Source: Mycobacterium kiyosense (lineage in GTDB: Bacteria; Actinomycetota; Actinomycetes; Mycobacteriales; Mycobacteriaceae). From it: DNA of 64,000 nt. The stretch covers positions 4,278,001-4,342,000 of the forward strand of contig AP025179.1 of NCBI GenBank assembly GCA_021654635.1. Direction: 5' to 3'. This document shows positions 26,138 to 35,795 of the stretch, in pieces. Position 1 is the first letter of the stretch. Every line of letters begins with the position of its first letter. Position numbers and translations under genes: made by a program. Under the pieces are notes generated by a model, which saw nothing but the letters and a program-made list of their open reading frames with translations, made no database searches and was not told the origin of the DNA.

Positions 26138-27301
26138 ATGTCCGTTGCCGAGGTCTCCGACGAGGACTTCCGCGAGATCCTGGCGCAGACGCGCCATTTC
26201 GTGCGCACCGCGGTGATACCGCGCGAGCAGCAGATCCTCGACGACGATCAGGTGCCCGACGACCTGCGCGACCAGGCCAAGAAGATGGGCCTGTTCGGCT
26301 ACGCGATCCCCCAGGAGTGGGGCGGGCTGGGCTTGAACCTGATCCAGGACGTCGAATTGGCCATGGAGTTGGGCTACACCTCGCTGGCGCTGCGGTCGAT
26401 GTTCGGCACCAACAACGGCATCGCCGGGCAGGTGCTCGTCGGCTTCGGCACCGACGAACAGAAGGCGCGCTGGCTGGAGTCCATCGCATCAGGTGAAACC
26501 GTCGCCTCCTTCGCCCTCACCGAACCCGGCGCTGGCTCCAACCCGGCCGGCCTGAAGACCAAAGCCGTTCGCGATCAACAGGATTGGGTGATCGACGGCC
26601 AGAAGTGCTTCATCACCAACGCACCCGTCGCGAACCTGTTCATCGTCTTCGCCCGCACCCGGCCCGCCGACGAACGGGGGCCGGGCATCGCCGTCTTCCT
26701 GGTCCCGGCCGATACTCCCGGCGTCCAGGTCGGTGTCAAGGACGCCAAGATGGGCCAGGAGGGCGCCTGGACGGCCGACGTCACCTTCACCAATGTCCGG
26801 GTCGACGACAGCGCGTTGATCGGCGGCGCCGAGGACATCGGTTACCGGGCGGCCATGACCTCGCTGGCGCGCGGCCGCGTGCACATCGCCGCGCTGGCGG
26901 TCGGCGCGGCACAGCGTGCGCTGGACGAATCCGTGGCCTACGCCGCGACCGCGACACAGGGCGGCACGCCCATCGGGAAGTTCCAGTTGGTGCAGGCGAT
27001 GCTGGCCGACCAGCAGACCGGGGTGCTCGCCGGGCGTGCGCTGGTCCGCGATACCGCACGCGCGTGGGTCGCAAACGAGGACCGGCGCATCGCGCCGTCG
27101 GCGGCCAAACTGTTCTGCACCGAGATGGCCGGCAAGGTCGCCGATCTGGCGGTGCAAGTGCACGGCGGCAGTGGCTACATGCGCGGCGTACCGGTGGAAC
27201 GGATCTATCGCGACGTGCGGTTGCTGCGACTCTACGAGGGCACCAGCGAGATTCAGCGGTTGATCATCGGCGGCAACCTGGTCAAGGGAGCCCAGCGCTA
27301 A
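26138..27301 (+). CDS. Acyl-CoA dehydrogenase
   Basis: 387 residues. FALTEPGAGSNPAGLKTKAV near residue 127, KCFITNAPVANLF near 156, VHGGSGYMRGVPVERIYRDVRLLRLYEGTSEIQ near 341-373, where the Glu of YEGTS is the catalytic base position. AAGGAG ribosome site 9 nt before ATG 26138. Monocistronic; divergent from the SDR operon and sharing its promoter. It differs clearly from the dehydrogenase in that operon, so the two probably act at different steps or chain lengths, or might pair as a heteromer (less likely, since both keep full catalytic motifs). Confidence 0.92.
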   Translation: MSVAEVSDEDFREILAQTRHFVRTAVIPREQQILDDDQVPDDLRDQAKKMGLFGYAIPQEWGGLGLNLIQDVELAMELGYTSLALRSMFGTNNGIAGQVLVGFGTDEQKARWLESIASGETVASFALTEPGAGSNPAGLKTKAVRDQQDWVIDGQKCFITNAPVANLFIVFARTRPADERGPGIAVFLVPADTPGVQVGVKDAKMGQEGAWTADVTFTNVRVDDSALIGGAEDIGYRAAMTSLARGRVHIAALAVGAAQRALDESVAYAATATQGGTPIGKFQLVQAMLADQQTGVLAGRALVRDTARAWVANEDRRIAPSAAKLFCTEMAGKVADLAVQVHGGSGYMRGVPVERIYRDVRLLRLYEGTSEIQRLIIGGNLVKGAQR

Positions 27302-27398
27302 GCGGCAAGCTGGCACTTTCGCAGCAAGGCCGCGTTGACTCTGCGCCCAGGGCTTCGAAACGCGAGTGCGATGCGCCCTCAGCGCAGGATCGACCGCG

Positions 27399-27530
27399 CT
27401 GGGCAAGGACATCGGCGCCCGGCTGTTCATCTCGCCGCGCACCGTGCAAACGCATCTAACCCACGTCTACAGCAAGCTTGGGCTCACTTCGCGCATGCAA
27501 CTGGTTCACGAAGCGGGGCGCCACAATTGA
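27399..27530 (+). pseudogene. LuxR-type helix-turn-helix remnant
   Basis: A 43-codon open stretch ending at TGA 27528 reads LGKDIGARLFISPRTVQTHL and then THVYSKLGLTSRMQLVHEAG. This is the end of a LuxR/NarL DNA-binding domain (recognition helix S-P-R-T-V-x-T-H-L). No start codon or upstream HTH half in frame is visible; about 100 bp before it (27302-27398) shows no LuxR match. It is therefore the 3' stub of a larger regulator, left by deletion or recombination next to the acyl-CoA dehydrogenase gene. Confidence 0.7.
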
Positions 27531-27539
27531 CTGTCCGGC

Positions 27540-28616
27540 TCAGCCGATCAATTCCAGCGTGCCCAGATCGCGAACCGCCTGGCAGCCGCGAGCGAGCATG
27601 GTCAGCACCATGTCGTCGCCGCGCTCGGTGGAGCTGGCGAAGGCGAACCCGAACGCCGAGATCAGCAAGGCCTGCGGCACCCCGAGCCGGTAGTCCCGCC
27701 AACAGGTTTCACGGTCGTAGCCGCTCACCCCGTAATCACACAACGCCCGGTGATACTGCTCGACCAGCGATTCCTCGATGGCCGGCCGCAGTTGCGAATC
27801 CAGGCTGGTCGCGGTGAAGTAGGCGAGGTCGCGCGCCGGCAGCCCGACACCGAGCGTCTGCCAGTCCACTACGCTCACCCGGGTCCGTTGCGGGTCGAAC
27901 AGCAGATTGTCCAGCCGGTAGTCGCCGTGCAGCAGCGCGAACCGGTCGTATTCGGACATCAGCCACGGCGCCACCAAACTCATTGTCGTGGAGAAGGTCT
28001 CGCGATCGGCTGCGGTCATCCGGTCGCCGAGTTTCTGCAGCGTGATATCCACGCTCATTTTCGCGACCTCGCCCATGCCCTTGGCGCCCTCGGCGTCCGG
28101 GCGCGCAAAAGCGATGCCCTGGAAGTCCAGCCAGACCGGATCACACCAGCTGGGTGCGTGCAGCCCGGCCAGCGCGGTGACCGCCAGCCGCGCCTCCTGC
28201 TCGCCGCAGCCGGCGAGTTGATCGCCCTGAACCGCGGGCGCCTGGTCGGCCAGCAACAAAGCGAAATTCGCTGCGTCCTCGCTGATTTCGCTGTAGAAGC
28301 AGTCCGGTGTCGGCACCTGTACCCGGTCGGCCACCGAGGCGTAGAACGCACACTCGCTGCGGTAGCCGAAGACCACCCGGTCGCGCACCGCGTCGTCCTG
28401 GGCCGGCAACTTGATCACGAACGTGGTGGGCAGCTCACCCTGATCCGAACCGTAACCGGCCGTCACCCGGTAGGTGGCGCCGGTCTGCCCGGTGCCGATC
28501 GGTTCGACGCGGGTCTCGCTCACCTCGACCGGGGTGCCGCGTTGGCTGAGCACCCGCGACAGCCATTCGGCGGTCACGTCGGTGGGATACCGGGGAATCG
28601 ACATCAGGGCACTCAC
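27540..28616 (-). CDS. Aminoglycoside-phosphotransferase-like kinase (APH/choline kinase fold)
   Basis: 358 residues. Kinase-like signs are GTGQTGATYRV near residue 42 (nucleotide loop), VIKLPA with the ATP lysine near 68, the Brenner motif LLHGDYRLDNLLF near 228 (catalytic Asp and Asn), and SVVDWQTLG near 247 (metal Asp). Similar to the ecdysteroid-kinase/DUF1679-like phosphotransferases common near mycobacterial acyl-CoA dehydrogenases. GTG 28616 has GGGAGG 6-7 nt upstream. It would phosphorylate a small hydroxyl compound; substrate unknown, and antibiotic resistance should not be assumed. Its 3' end faces the LuxR remnant. Confidence 0.82.
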   Translation of the reverse strand: MSALMSIPRYPTDVTAEWLSRVLSQRGTPVEVSETRVEPIGTGQTGATYRVTAGYGSDQGELPTTFVIKLPAQDDAVRDRVVFGYRSECAFYASVADRVQVPTPDCFYSEISEDAANFALLLADQAPAVQGDQLAGCGEQEARLAVTALAGLHAPSWCDPVWLDFQGIAFARPDAEGAKGMGEVAKMSVDITLQKLGDRMTAADRETFSTTMSLVAPWLMSEYDRFALLHGDYRLDNLLFDPQRTRVSVVDWQTLGVGLPARDLAYFTATSLDSQLRPAIEESLVEQYHRALCDYGVSGYDRETCWRDYRLGVPQALLISAFGFAFASSTERGDDMVLTMLARGCQAVRDLGTLELIG

Positions 28617-28768
28617 AACACGCCTCCCGCTACAGCCAGGCTGAACTCCCGACTGTAAGCCATACGGAAAGAGTTACGGCAGTCGTCCCCTCGCGAGGCT
28701 GACGGCACAGTGACAAATCCTGCCGAGGTTCGCAGCAGGGTCACCACGGCGGAACCGAAGCCAGCCGC

Positions 28769-30505
28769 CTACTCCGCGGCGATCCGCCATTCGGCCGCCT
28801 CGTGCTGCTGGCGCCAGAACTCGCTGAACCGGCCGCCCGCGGCCAGCAACTCGTCGACCGGCCCGTCCTCGACGACCCGTCCGTTCTCGACGAACAGGAC
28901 CCGGTCGGCGTGCCGGATGCTGGCCAACCGGTGCGCCACGATCACCCTGGTGTGCGACTCCGGTTCGGCGGTCAGCGCTTCGACCACCGCGACCTCGTTC
29001 TCGTTGTCCAGGGCGCTGGTTGCCTCGTCGACCAGCAGGATCGGCGACCCTTTGAGCAGGGCACGGGCGATGCTCACCCGCTGGCGCTCGCCGCCGGACA
29101 GCGCCGAGCCCGCCTCGCCGACGACCGCGTCGACCCCGTCCGGCAGCCTGCCGGTCAGTTCGTCGACCCGGGCCAGCCGGATCGCCCGGGTGAACCGGTC
29201 TTCGTCGGCTCCCGGATCGCCGGCCAGCACGTTCTCCCGAATGGTCCCGTGAAACAGGTACGGATGCTGGAACACCACGCTGCTCGCGGCGCGACGGGCA
29301 TCGGCGGTCAGTGCGGCGGCGTCGACACCGTCGATCAGGACGCGGCCGCGGGTCGGCTGATGCAGTCCGGCGATCAGCGCCAGCACCGTGCTCTTGCCGG
29401 ATCCCGACGGACCGACGATCGCGGTCGCAGTACCCGGCTCCAGCGCGAAGCTGACACCGTCCAGCACCGGATGGCTGCCCCCGTCGTAACCGAAAGTGAC
29501 ACCGTCGAACTCGATGCGTGGCGCGGATTGGGAAGGCAGCGATTCGGCGCCGGCCGCAACCCTCGGCGCGGTCAGCACCGACCGGATGCGGTCGAGGGTG
29601 GCGCGGGTGCTCTCCAGAGCCGGCGCCAGTTCGCTGACGGTAGTGAAGGGCTCCAGGTAGCGGGCGATCACCACGATCAGCGCAATGGCCTCCGGCACGG
29701 TGAGCGTGCCGCCGACCGTCAAGGCCGTGGTGGCGCCGGCGAGCAGGATCAGCGCCACCTGGCTGGCGATGCTGAACAGCAACTGTCCCGGAATCTGCAT
29801 ACCCAGCAGCCGGATCGTCGCACTGTGCTGCCTGCTCAACGCGTCGCCGACCATGCTGCGGGCCGGCTCGACACGGCGCGCGGCACGCAACGCCTGCTGG
29901 GTACGGGCGAATTCGATGATCCGCTCGGTCAGCGCGCTGTTGGCCGCACCGGCCGCGGCGTCGGCTTTGCGCGACAGCCGCACCGACGCCCACAGCGCGG
30001 CCAGCATCAGCGGCACCCCGGCCAGCGCGGCCGCACCGAGTTGCCAGGAGATCGGCAACAGCACCAGGGCGATGACCGCGGGCAGCAGCACCGCGCTGAT
30101 CAGTGGCGTCAGCAGGTTGACCACCAGGCCGACCAGTTCGGGACCGGTCGAGGCGATGGCTTGCCGTGTGGTCGCGGTGTTTTCGGCGGTGAACCAGTCC
30201 AGCCGGACATCGGGGAGCCGGTCGGCCACGTCGTGCTGGGTGTGGTCCAATACGGCGAAGCCCAAGTCGAATCCGAGGCGCGCGGTGGTGGTGTCGATCA
30301 ACCAGCCGAGCACGGTCGCCGCGGTCAGCCAGCCCAGCCACACCAGCGCCTGCCGCGGGGTGTCGCCGAACAACGCGGCAACCAACGGGACCAGTAGCAC
30401 GGTGCCGACCGCCCGAACGACCACCGAGACGAAAGTCAGTGTCGCATAAGCGATCACCTTGCTCCGGCGCTCGGCCGGTACCAGGCTGAGCCAGGCGCGG
30501 ATCAT
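28769..30505 (-). CDS. irtB: Siderophore ABC transporter, IrtB half
   Basis: 578 residues: N-terminal ABC exporter-type membrane domain (about residues 1-310, several hydrophobic helices) and C-terminal ATPase with Walker [10 protein letters not shown] near 380, signature ALSGGERQR near 481 and Walker [13 protein letters not shown] near 503. In M. tuberculosis IrtA and IrtB form a heterodimer in the inner membrane that imports Fe-carboxymycobactin. ATG 30505 overlaps the irtA stop as ATGA. Length equals the known IrtB (about 579). Identity is supported by the fused siderophore-interaction domain of its partner. Confidence 0.9.
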   Translation of the reverse strand: MIRAWLSLVPAERRSKVIAYATLTFVSVVVRAVGTVLLVPLVAALFGDTPRQALVWLGWLTAATVLGWLIDTTTARLGFDLGFAVLDHTQHDVADRLPDVRLDWFTAENTATTRQAIASTGPELVGLVVNLLTPLISAVLLPAVIALVLLPISWQLGAAALAGVPLMLAALWASVRLSRKADAAAGAANSALTERIIEFARTQQALRAARRVEPARSMVGDALSRQHSATIRLLGMQIPGQLLFSIASQVALILLAGATTALTVGGTLTVPEAIALIVVIARYLEPFTTVSELAPALESTRATLDRIRSVLTAPRVAAGAESLPSQSAPRIEFDGVTFGYDGGSHPVLDGVSFALEPGTATAIVGPSGSGKSTVLALIAGLHQPTRGRVLIDGVDAAALTADARRAASSVVFQHPYLFHGTIRENVLAGDPGADEDRFTRAIRLARVDELTGRLPDGVDAVVGEAGSALSGGERQRVSIARALLKGSPILLVDEATSALDNENEVAVVEALTAEPESHTRVIVAHRLASIRHADRVLFVENGRVVEDGPVDELLAAGGRFSEFWRQQHEAAEWRIAAE

Positions 30506-33086
30506 CGGGCACCCTCCTGACCGGCGCTGACAGCCGCCCGGGGCCGGCCGGTATCCCAGAGGCGGCGGTAGCGGCCATCGGCGGCCAGCAACTCGTCGTG
30601 GGTGCCGCGCTCGACGATGCGTCCGTGGTCGAGCACGACGATCTGGTCCGCACCGGTGACGGTGTGCAGCCGGTGCGCGATCACCAACACGGTTCGGTCC
30701 TGAGTCAGCCGGTTGAGCGCTTGCTGCACAAGGTATTCCGATTCCGGGTCGGCGTAGGCGGTGGCTTCGTCGAGAATCAGCACCGGGGTGTCGGCCAGGA
30801 TCGCGCGGGCGATCGTCAGGCGTTGGCGTTCCCCACCGGACAGCGCGGCCGCGGCGCCCAGCACGGTGTCATAGCCCTGCGGCAGCCGCAGGATGCGGTC
30901 GTGGATCTGCGCCTGCGTGGCCGCGGACTGAATCTGCTCACGGGTGGCGTCGGGCACGGCCAGCGCGATGTTCTCGGCGACGGTGCCGTGCACCAGCTGG
31001 GTCTCCTGCAGCACGAATCCGACGCGGGTGTAGAGTTCGTCGGCGGTCAACGACCGAATGTCTTGTCCGCCAACCCGGATGGACCCGGCCTGGATGTCGT
31101 GGAACCTGGCCAGCAGCGCGGCCAGCGTGGACTTTCCGGAACCGGACGGACCGACCAGGGCGGTCACGGTGCCGGGCCGCAACTGCAGCGACACGTCGCG
31201 GATCACCGGCACGTCCGGGCGGTAGCCGAAGCTGACGGCGTCGAACACCACACCCGCGGCGGAGTGGGAAACCGGCAGCTCTTCGACGGTGAGCTCCGGT
31301 TCGGCGAGCGCGATCTGCAGGCGCCGTGCGGCCAGCATGCCGCCCCTGATGCCGCCGAGCCCGTAGCCGATGCCGAGCAGCCGGGCCCCGAAGGTGGTGC
31401 CCAGCAACAAGAACGGCAGCAGATCGACCGGATTCATCCGGTGGGTGACCACCAGCAGCGTGCCGGTGGTCGCGATCAGCCACAGGAACGTCGCGGGACG
31501 GGTGGCCAGATCCATCAGCGTCTTCTTGCCGGTGAACGGCCGCTGCCAGGCGACGAGGAAGCCGACGTACTGGTCGAGCAGCCGCCGGAAGTTCGAGGCG
31601 GCGGCGCCCCCGAACACCCGGATCACCGGCTGGCCTTCCAGGTAGGCGCCGGCTTCGGTGTTCATCCGCTCCGCCCACCGCTGGGCCTGCGCGATGCGTG
31701 GCCCGGACTGGACCATCATCACCGACATCGTCACCAGGTAGACCAGCACGGGCACGAACAGCACCAGCCCCACTCGCCAGTCGACGACGAACAGATACAG
31801 CAGCACCGCCACCGGGGCCACCACGGCGTTGACCGCGTCCGGGATGGCGTGGGTGACCAGATAGTGCAGGGACAGCGTGTCGTCGCTCACCAACTGCTTG
31901 ATCGCCCCCGACCCGCGGGCGGTGAACCAGCCCAGCGGCAGCCGGGACAGCTTGGCGAGCAGCCGGGAACGCAGGTCGGTGGCGAACCGCGCGTCGACCA
32001 CGTGCAGCCACAGCGTCAGCGCCGAACCGAGCAGCACGCCCAATCCCAACAGCGACACCGCCCACAGCCCGAGATTCCACAACCGGGACTCCTCAGCGCC
32101 GGCGGCCAGCAACCGGGCAAGCTCGACCAGCAGCACGAACGGCGCCAACTGCACCAGCGTGACGATGGCCTGCAGCACCCCGGAGACGATCAGCGCCGAG
32201 CGCAACGGCGCCAGCAACTGGCCGGCGGCCTGCGCGCGCCAGCTGCCCCGGGTGGCCGGCACGGCTGGCGCCTCGACGGATTCCGGTTGCGCCGCAACAA
32301 CTTCCGGTTCAGCCGCGGGCGCCTCAGCGGGCTCGTCGCCGCGCCGGGTACCCATCTCCTTGCCGGCGCTCCAATACGCCTGCGCGTGAATCTCGGACTT
32401 GGGGAACCCGAACTCGTCGCGTAGCCGTTTGCGGACGTGCTTGAGCGCGTTGGCTTCCGGGGTCGCCCAGCAGTACCAGTTCGACCAGTCGCGACTCTCG
32501 ATCGCGTTGGCCAGTGCCTTCTCGTCCCGTCGGGGCACCCCAGTGCACCCGCACCCGGGGATGCGGCGTGATCGGGATCAGCGGGTCGTTGTCGTGGTGC
32601 TGTTCGAGGTACGTCTCGATCGGGATGTCATCCGGGACGGTTTCGATGATCCCGTTGATCCCGGGGAATGGACGCCGAGTCACCGATCAGCAGGTATCCG
32701 GCCGGCTGTTCCTCGGGCACGTCGAAGCGCGTGGAGCCCATCAGCACCATCACCGCGATGCTGGCGCCGGGTGCGACGTTGCGGGCCCAGGTCGATGCGG
32801 GTCCGGCCGGCTCGTGCAGCACCACGTCGACGGCGAACCGACCGGTGGCCGGGTCGGCTTCGGAAAGGGTGTAGCCGCGCTGGAATTCGGTCTTGGATCC
32901 TTTCGGATCCGGGAACCAGAACCGCAACCACGCCGCCGGCTCGGGCTCGACCTCGTCGAACAGCGTCGTCGACTCCATCCGGACCCGCACCATATGCGGT
33001 GCGATCAGCTGGGTTTCAAGCACCGTCGCCATATGGTCGCGCGCGCCGTAGCCCCTCATCACCACGCCGGAAAATCCGCGTGCCAT
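30502..33086 (-). CDS. irtA: Siderophore ABC transporter IrtA, with siderophore-interaction domain (frameshifted)
   Basis: About 860 residues when repaired, equal to known IrtA. The N-terminal cytosolic domain is an FAD-binding siderophore-interaction reductase ([36 protein letters not shown]), which reduces ferric siderophore in M. tuberculosis. Then follow a six-helix membrane domain and an ATPase with [29 protein letters not shown] and [11 protein letters not shown]. Two single extra bases break the reductase domain, in the runs at 32663-32666 and 32538-32541; the rest is intact. Start ATG 33086 overlaps the upstream TetR. If the breaks are real, the transporter half would need an internal start and would lose reductase function. 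Confidence 0.88.
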
Positions 33087-33798
33087 CAACGGTCCTCTCC
33101 CGCGGCGGTGTGGCCGCCACGACTTCGGTGATCGGACGCCCGGGCGGGATCTCCCCGACCAGCCCCTTGATCGACGCGGCCAGCAACAGCCGCACGTACT
33201 CCGCACTCGCCAACTCCGGGAGCACACCGTGTGCGGCGCCCAGCCGCGGGTGCCCGGCCAGCCGCTGCGCCACGGCGTCGCGTTCCGCCGCGAACCTGTC
33301 GGCCTGGTCGCCACCGGTAGTGCTGGTGTTGCTTTCTTCGCGGGCGGCCAGGCTGATCGCCAGGGTGGCGACGGCGCTGCTCAACACGATCGCCGCCTCT
33401 TCGGCGTAGCCGCGCCGACTCAGCGCATCGACCTCGGTGACCAGCAACCGCACCCCGGCGTCGCCGCGTGGGAACAGCACCTGCAGATAGGACGCCAGAC
33501 CGGGATGCTCGACGGTGTAGTGCCACAGCTGCAGCCCGAAGGACAGCAGGTGGCCTTCGATGCCGTCGTCGGGGTCGTCGCGCAGTTCGAGCTCGGCGAG
33601 CAGACTCTCGCCGACCAGTCGCTCCAACTCCCAGCGACTCTCCACGTGCCGGTACAGCGCGGTCGCCGAGACCCCGAGTCGTGCGGCGACCGCGTTGACG
33701 CTCAGCCGCCGCAGACCCAACTCGCGACCGACGCGGACCACGTCGTCCACCGCGATCAGCGCTGGACGGCCGCCTACCCGCGACGTCACGGTGCTCAT
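33016..33798 (-). CDS. TetR-family regulator next to irtAB
   Basis: About 260 residues. Helix-turn-helix [20 protein letters not shown] near residues 30-49 followed by [12 protein letters not shown], and a C-terminal TetR_C-like ligand domain. As read, it runs 71 bp into irtA. A stop in another frame (33086-33088) would end it exactly at the irtA start as TGATG, so a one-base loss in the GGG near 33100 may have altered its last residues. Same strand and immediately upstream of irtA, so it probably regulates the transporter; the characterised M. tuberculosis irtAB is instead controlled by the iron regulator IdeR, and no clear iron box was found here. Confidence 0.82.
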   Translation of the reverse strand: MSTVTSRVGGRPALIAVDDVVRVGRELGLRRLSVNAVAARLGVSATALYRHVESRWELERLVGESLLAELELRDDPDDGIEGHLLSFGLQLWHYTVEHPGLASYLQVLFPRGDAGVRLLVTEVDALSRRGYAEEAAIVLSSAVATLAISLAAREESNTSTTGGDQADRFAAERDAVAQRLAGHPRLGAAHGVLPELASAEYVRLLLAASIKGLVGEIPPGRPITEVVAATPPRERTVDGTRIFRRGDEGLRRARPYGDGA

Positions 33799-33882
33799 AT
33801 CCAGGCCCACCCCGAGCTAGTAAGTTACCCCCACAAACTAAGGGTTGCCTTACTGCAGGTCAACTCCGGGTGCTCTGCGGCA

Positions 33883-34503
33883 CTACAGGCCCTTGGGCGC
33901 ATCCTTGACGGCTTGCACCGCGGACTCGTCGCCCTCGAAGTCCACCCGGGCGGTCCGGCCGACGGCGAACAGCAGCAATTCCTCGGGATTGCCAGTGACG
34001 GTAACGGCCGGGCCGTGGCCGGCGATCAGGATCGTCTTGCCGTCGTTGGTGCGCAGGGCCACCCGGCCCGGCACCTTCGACAGGGTCAGCCGGCCCATCA
34101 GCGGCACGGTTTTGCGCAGCCGCTCGACGAGCTTCGGCTCCAGTTCGCGCGGCTCCCAGCCGGGCTGGGCGCGGCGGACGTCCTCGTTGTGGATGAACAT
34201 CTCGGCGACGTTGGCCACCGCGTCGAGCAGTTTGAACGGCGAGTAGGCGGGCGGGCCGGAGGCGACCTTGTCCACCAGCGTCTCCCAGTCCGTCTCCTGA
34301 GCGACCTTGTTCTGCAGCTTATCGGTGTGGCCGGCGAAGTACGGGATGAGGATGCCCGGCGCGGCGTCCGGGCGGTACTCCCTGATCACCAGGTGGGCCG
34401 CCAGATCTCGGGTGTCCCAGCCCTCGCAGAGGGTGGGGGCGTCGGGGCCGGCGCTGCGCATGGTCTCTACCAGAGCGGCACGCTCGCGTCGTGCGACGGA
34501 CAA
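33883..34503 (-). CDS. TIGR03085-family (DinB-fold, mycothiol-dependent enzyme-like) protein
   Basis: 206 residues. LCEGWDTRDLAAHLVIREYRPD near the N-terminus carries the W-x-x-x-D-L-A-x-H pattern of the DinB_2/maleylpyruvate isomerase N-terminal fold, with metal-ligand histidines (AHL here, FIHNEDVRRAQPGW near 115). Proteins of this type use mycothiol or bind a metal in actinobacteria; the exact reaction of the TIGR03085 group is not known. The start at 34503 follows GAAGGGAGGG. It lies downstream of desA3 on the same strand, with about 60 nt between. Confidence 0.8.
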   Translation of the reverse strand: MSVARRERAALVETMRSAGPDAPTLCEGWDTRDLAAHLVIREYRPDAAPGILIPYFAGHTDKLQNKVAQETDWETLVDKVASGPPAYSPFKLLDAVANVAEMFIHNEDVRRAQPGWEPRELEPKLVERLRKTVPLMGRLTLSKVPGRVALRTNDGKTILIAGHGPAVTVTGNPEELLLFAVGRTARVDFEGDESAVQAVKDAPKGL

Positions 34504-34564
34504 TTCCGCCCTCCCTTCATTCGTCGGGGCGTTCGGAGGATCGTATCCCGGCCCGCCGGGCGGC

Positions 34565-35785
34565 TCACGCCGCCCGCAGCTCCCGCAGTGCGGTGCGCAG
34601 ACCGCGCCGCTTTCCGGTCTCCGGGTCGACGAAGCTGTCCCGGACGCCCTTGCGGATCGCGAACTTGCGTTCCGAGCGGGTCTCCGGCGCGTCGTCGGAG
34701 GAGGCCTTGAGGTACTTGTCCGGCAACGCCAGCTTCAGGATCGTCCAGAACGACTGGAAGTACTGTCGCCCAAGCGATCCCGTGGTGTAGGGCAGGTCGT
34801 ACTTGTCGCACAGTTCGCGCACCCGCACTGCGATCTCCGCGTACCGGTTGCTGGGCAGGTCCGGGAACAGGTGATGCTCGATCTGGTAGCACAGGTTCCC
34901 GCTGACGAACGCCATGATCGGTCCGGCGTTGAAGTTCGCCGATCCGAGCATCTGCCGCAGGTACCACTCGCCCTTGGTCTCGTTCTCGAACTCCTCGACG
35001 GTGAATTTCTCGGCGCCGTCCGGGAAGTGGCCGCAGAAGATCACCATGTACGCCCAGTAGTTGCGAATCAGGTTGGCCGTCATATTGGCCTTGATGGTGT
35101 GCTTCCAGTTGCGTCCGGTCAGCGCCGGGAAGACCACGTAGTCCTTGCCGGCCTGCTTGGCGACCTTCTTGCCGATGATGCGCAGATCCTTGCGGGCCTC
35201 GGCCCAGGTCTTCTCCTTCTTGCGCAGCTTCTTGGACTCGATGTGGTGCAGCGCCACCCCCCATTCGAACAGGGTGCCCAGCAGCATGTTGTAGATCGGG
35301 TTGCCGAGATAGTAAGGCTCCCAAGGCTCGTCGCGGGTGACGCGCATGATGCCGTACCCGACATCGGCGTCCAGGTCCACGACGTTGGTGTACTTGTGGT
35401 GCACGAAATTGTGCGAGTGCTTCCACTGCACGCTCGGGCAGGTGGTATCCCACTCCCATTCGGTGGAGTGGATCTCTGGGTCGTTCATCCAGTCCCATTG
35501 CCCGTGGGTGATGTTGTGGCCCAGTTCCATGTTCTCGATGATCTTGGCCATCGCGAGCATTCCCGTGCCGGCCAGCCACGCGTAGCGGTTCCGGCTGGCG
35601 AACAACGCAGCTCGGCCGCCGGCGGCCAGCGCCCGCTGCAACTGGATGGAGCGCCGGATGTAGCGTGCGTCGCGTTCGCCGCGGGACTCCTCGATGTCGG
35701 CGCGGATCGCGTCCAATTCTTGAGCGAGTTGCTCGATGTCCTCGGTGGTGAGGTGGGCGTATTCCTTGATGTCGGTGATAGCCAT
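34565..35785 (-). CDS. desA3: Membrane fatty acyl-CoA delta-9 desaturase, DesA3-like
   Basis: 406 residues, acyl-lipid desaturase type with three histidine boxes: HNITHGQWDW near residue 90, HSHNFVHHKYTN near 122, and QIEHHLFPDLP near 294. DesA3 (Rv3229c) makes oleoyl-CoA from stearoyl-CoA in M. tuberculosis. ATG 35785 has a GGAG site 7-8 nt upstream; an upstream ATG would overlap the reductase gene. It directly follows the ferredoxin-reductase gene (10 nt), its known electron donor pair (Rv3230c-Rv3229c). In M. tuberculosis this pair lies far from the irt region, so its place here is a rearrangement. Confidence 0.88.
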   Translation of the reverse strand: MAITDIKEYAHLTTEDIEQLAQELDAIRADIEESRGERDARYIRRSIQLQRALAAGGRAALFASRNRYAWLAGTGMLAMAKIIENMELGHNITHGQWDWMNDPEIHSTEWEWDTTCPSVQWKHSHNFVHHKYTNVVDLDADVGYGIMRVTRDEPWEPYYLGNPIYNMLLGTLFEWGVALHHIESKKLRKKEKTWAEARKDLRIIGKKVAKQAGKDYVVFPALTGRNWKHTIKANMTANLIRNYWAYMVIFCGHFPDGAEKFTVEEFENETKGEWYLRQMLGSANFNAGPIMAFVSGNLCYQIEHHLFPDLPSNRYAEIAVRVRELCDKYDLPYTTGSLGRQYFQSFWTILKLALPDKYLKASSDDAPETRSERKFAIRKGVRDSFVDPETGKRRGLRTALRELRAA

Positions 35786-35795
35786 GTAATTTCTC

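Noticed and set aside
27540..28616. Aminoglycoside resistance gene
   Set aside because: The kinase fold is right, but sequence and context match the general mycobacterial APH-like kinases near lipid genes, not known resistance enzymes.
30598..32424. 608-codon frame antisense to irtA
   Set aside because: Gln/Gly/Arg-rich shadow without motifs; the ABC transporter on the minus strand accounts for the region.
33820..33865. Possible iron (IdeR) box upstream of the TetR-irtA genes
   Set aside because: TAAGGCAACCCTTA is palindromic, but its half-sites are too close to fit the 19 bp IdeR consensus.
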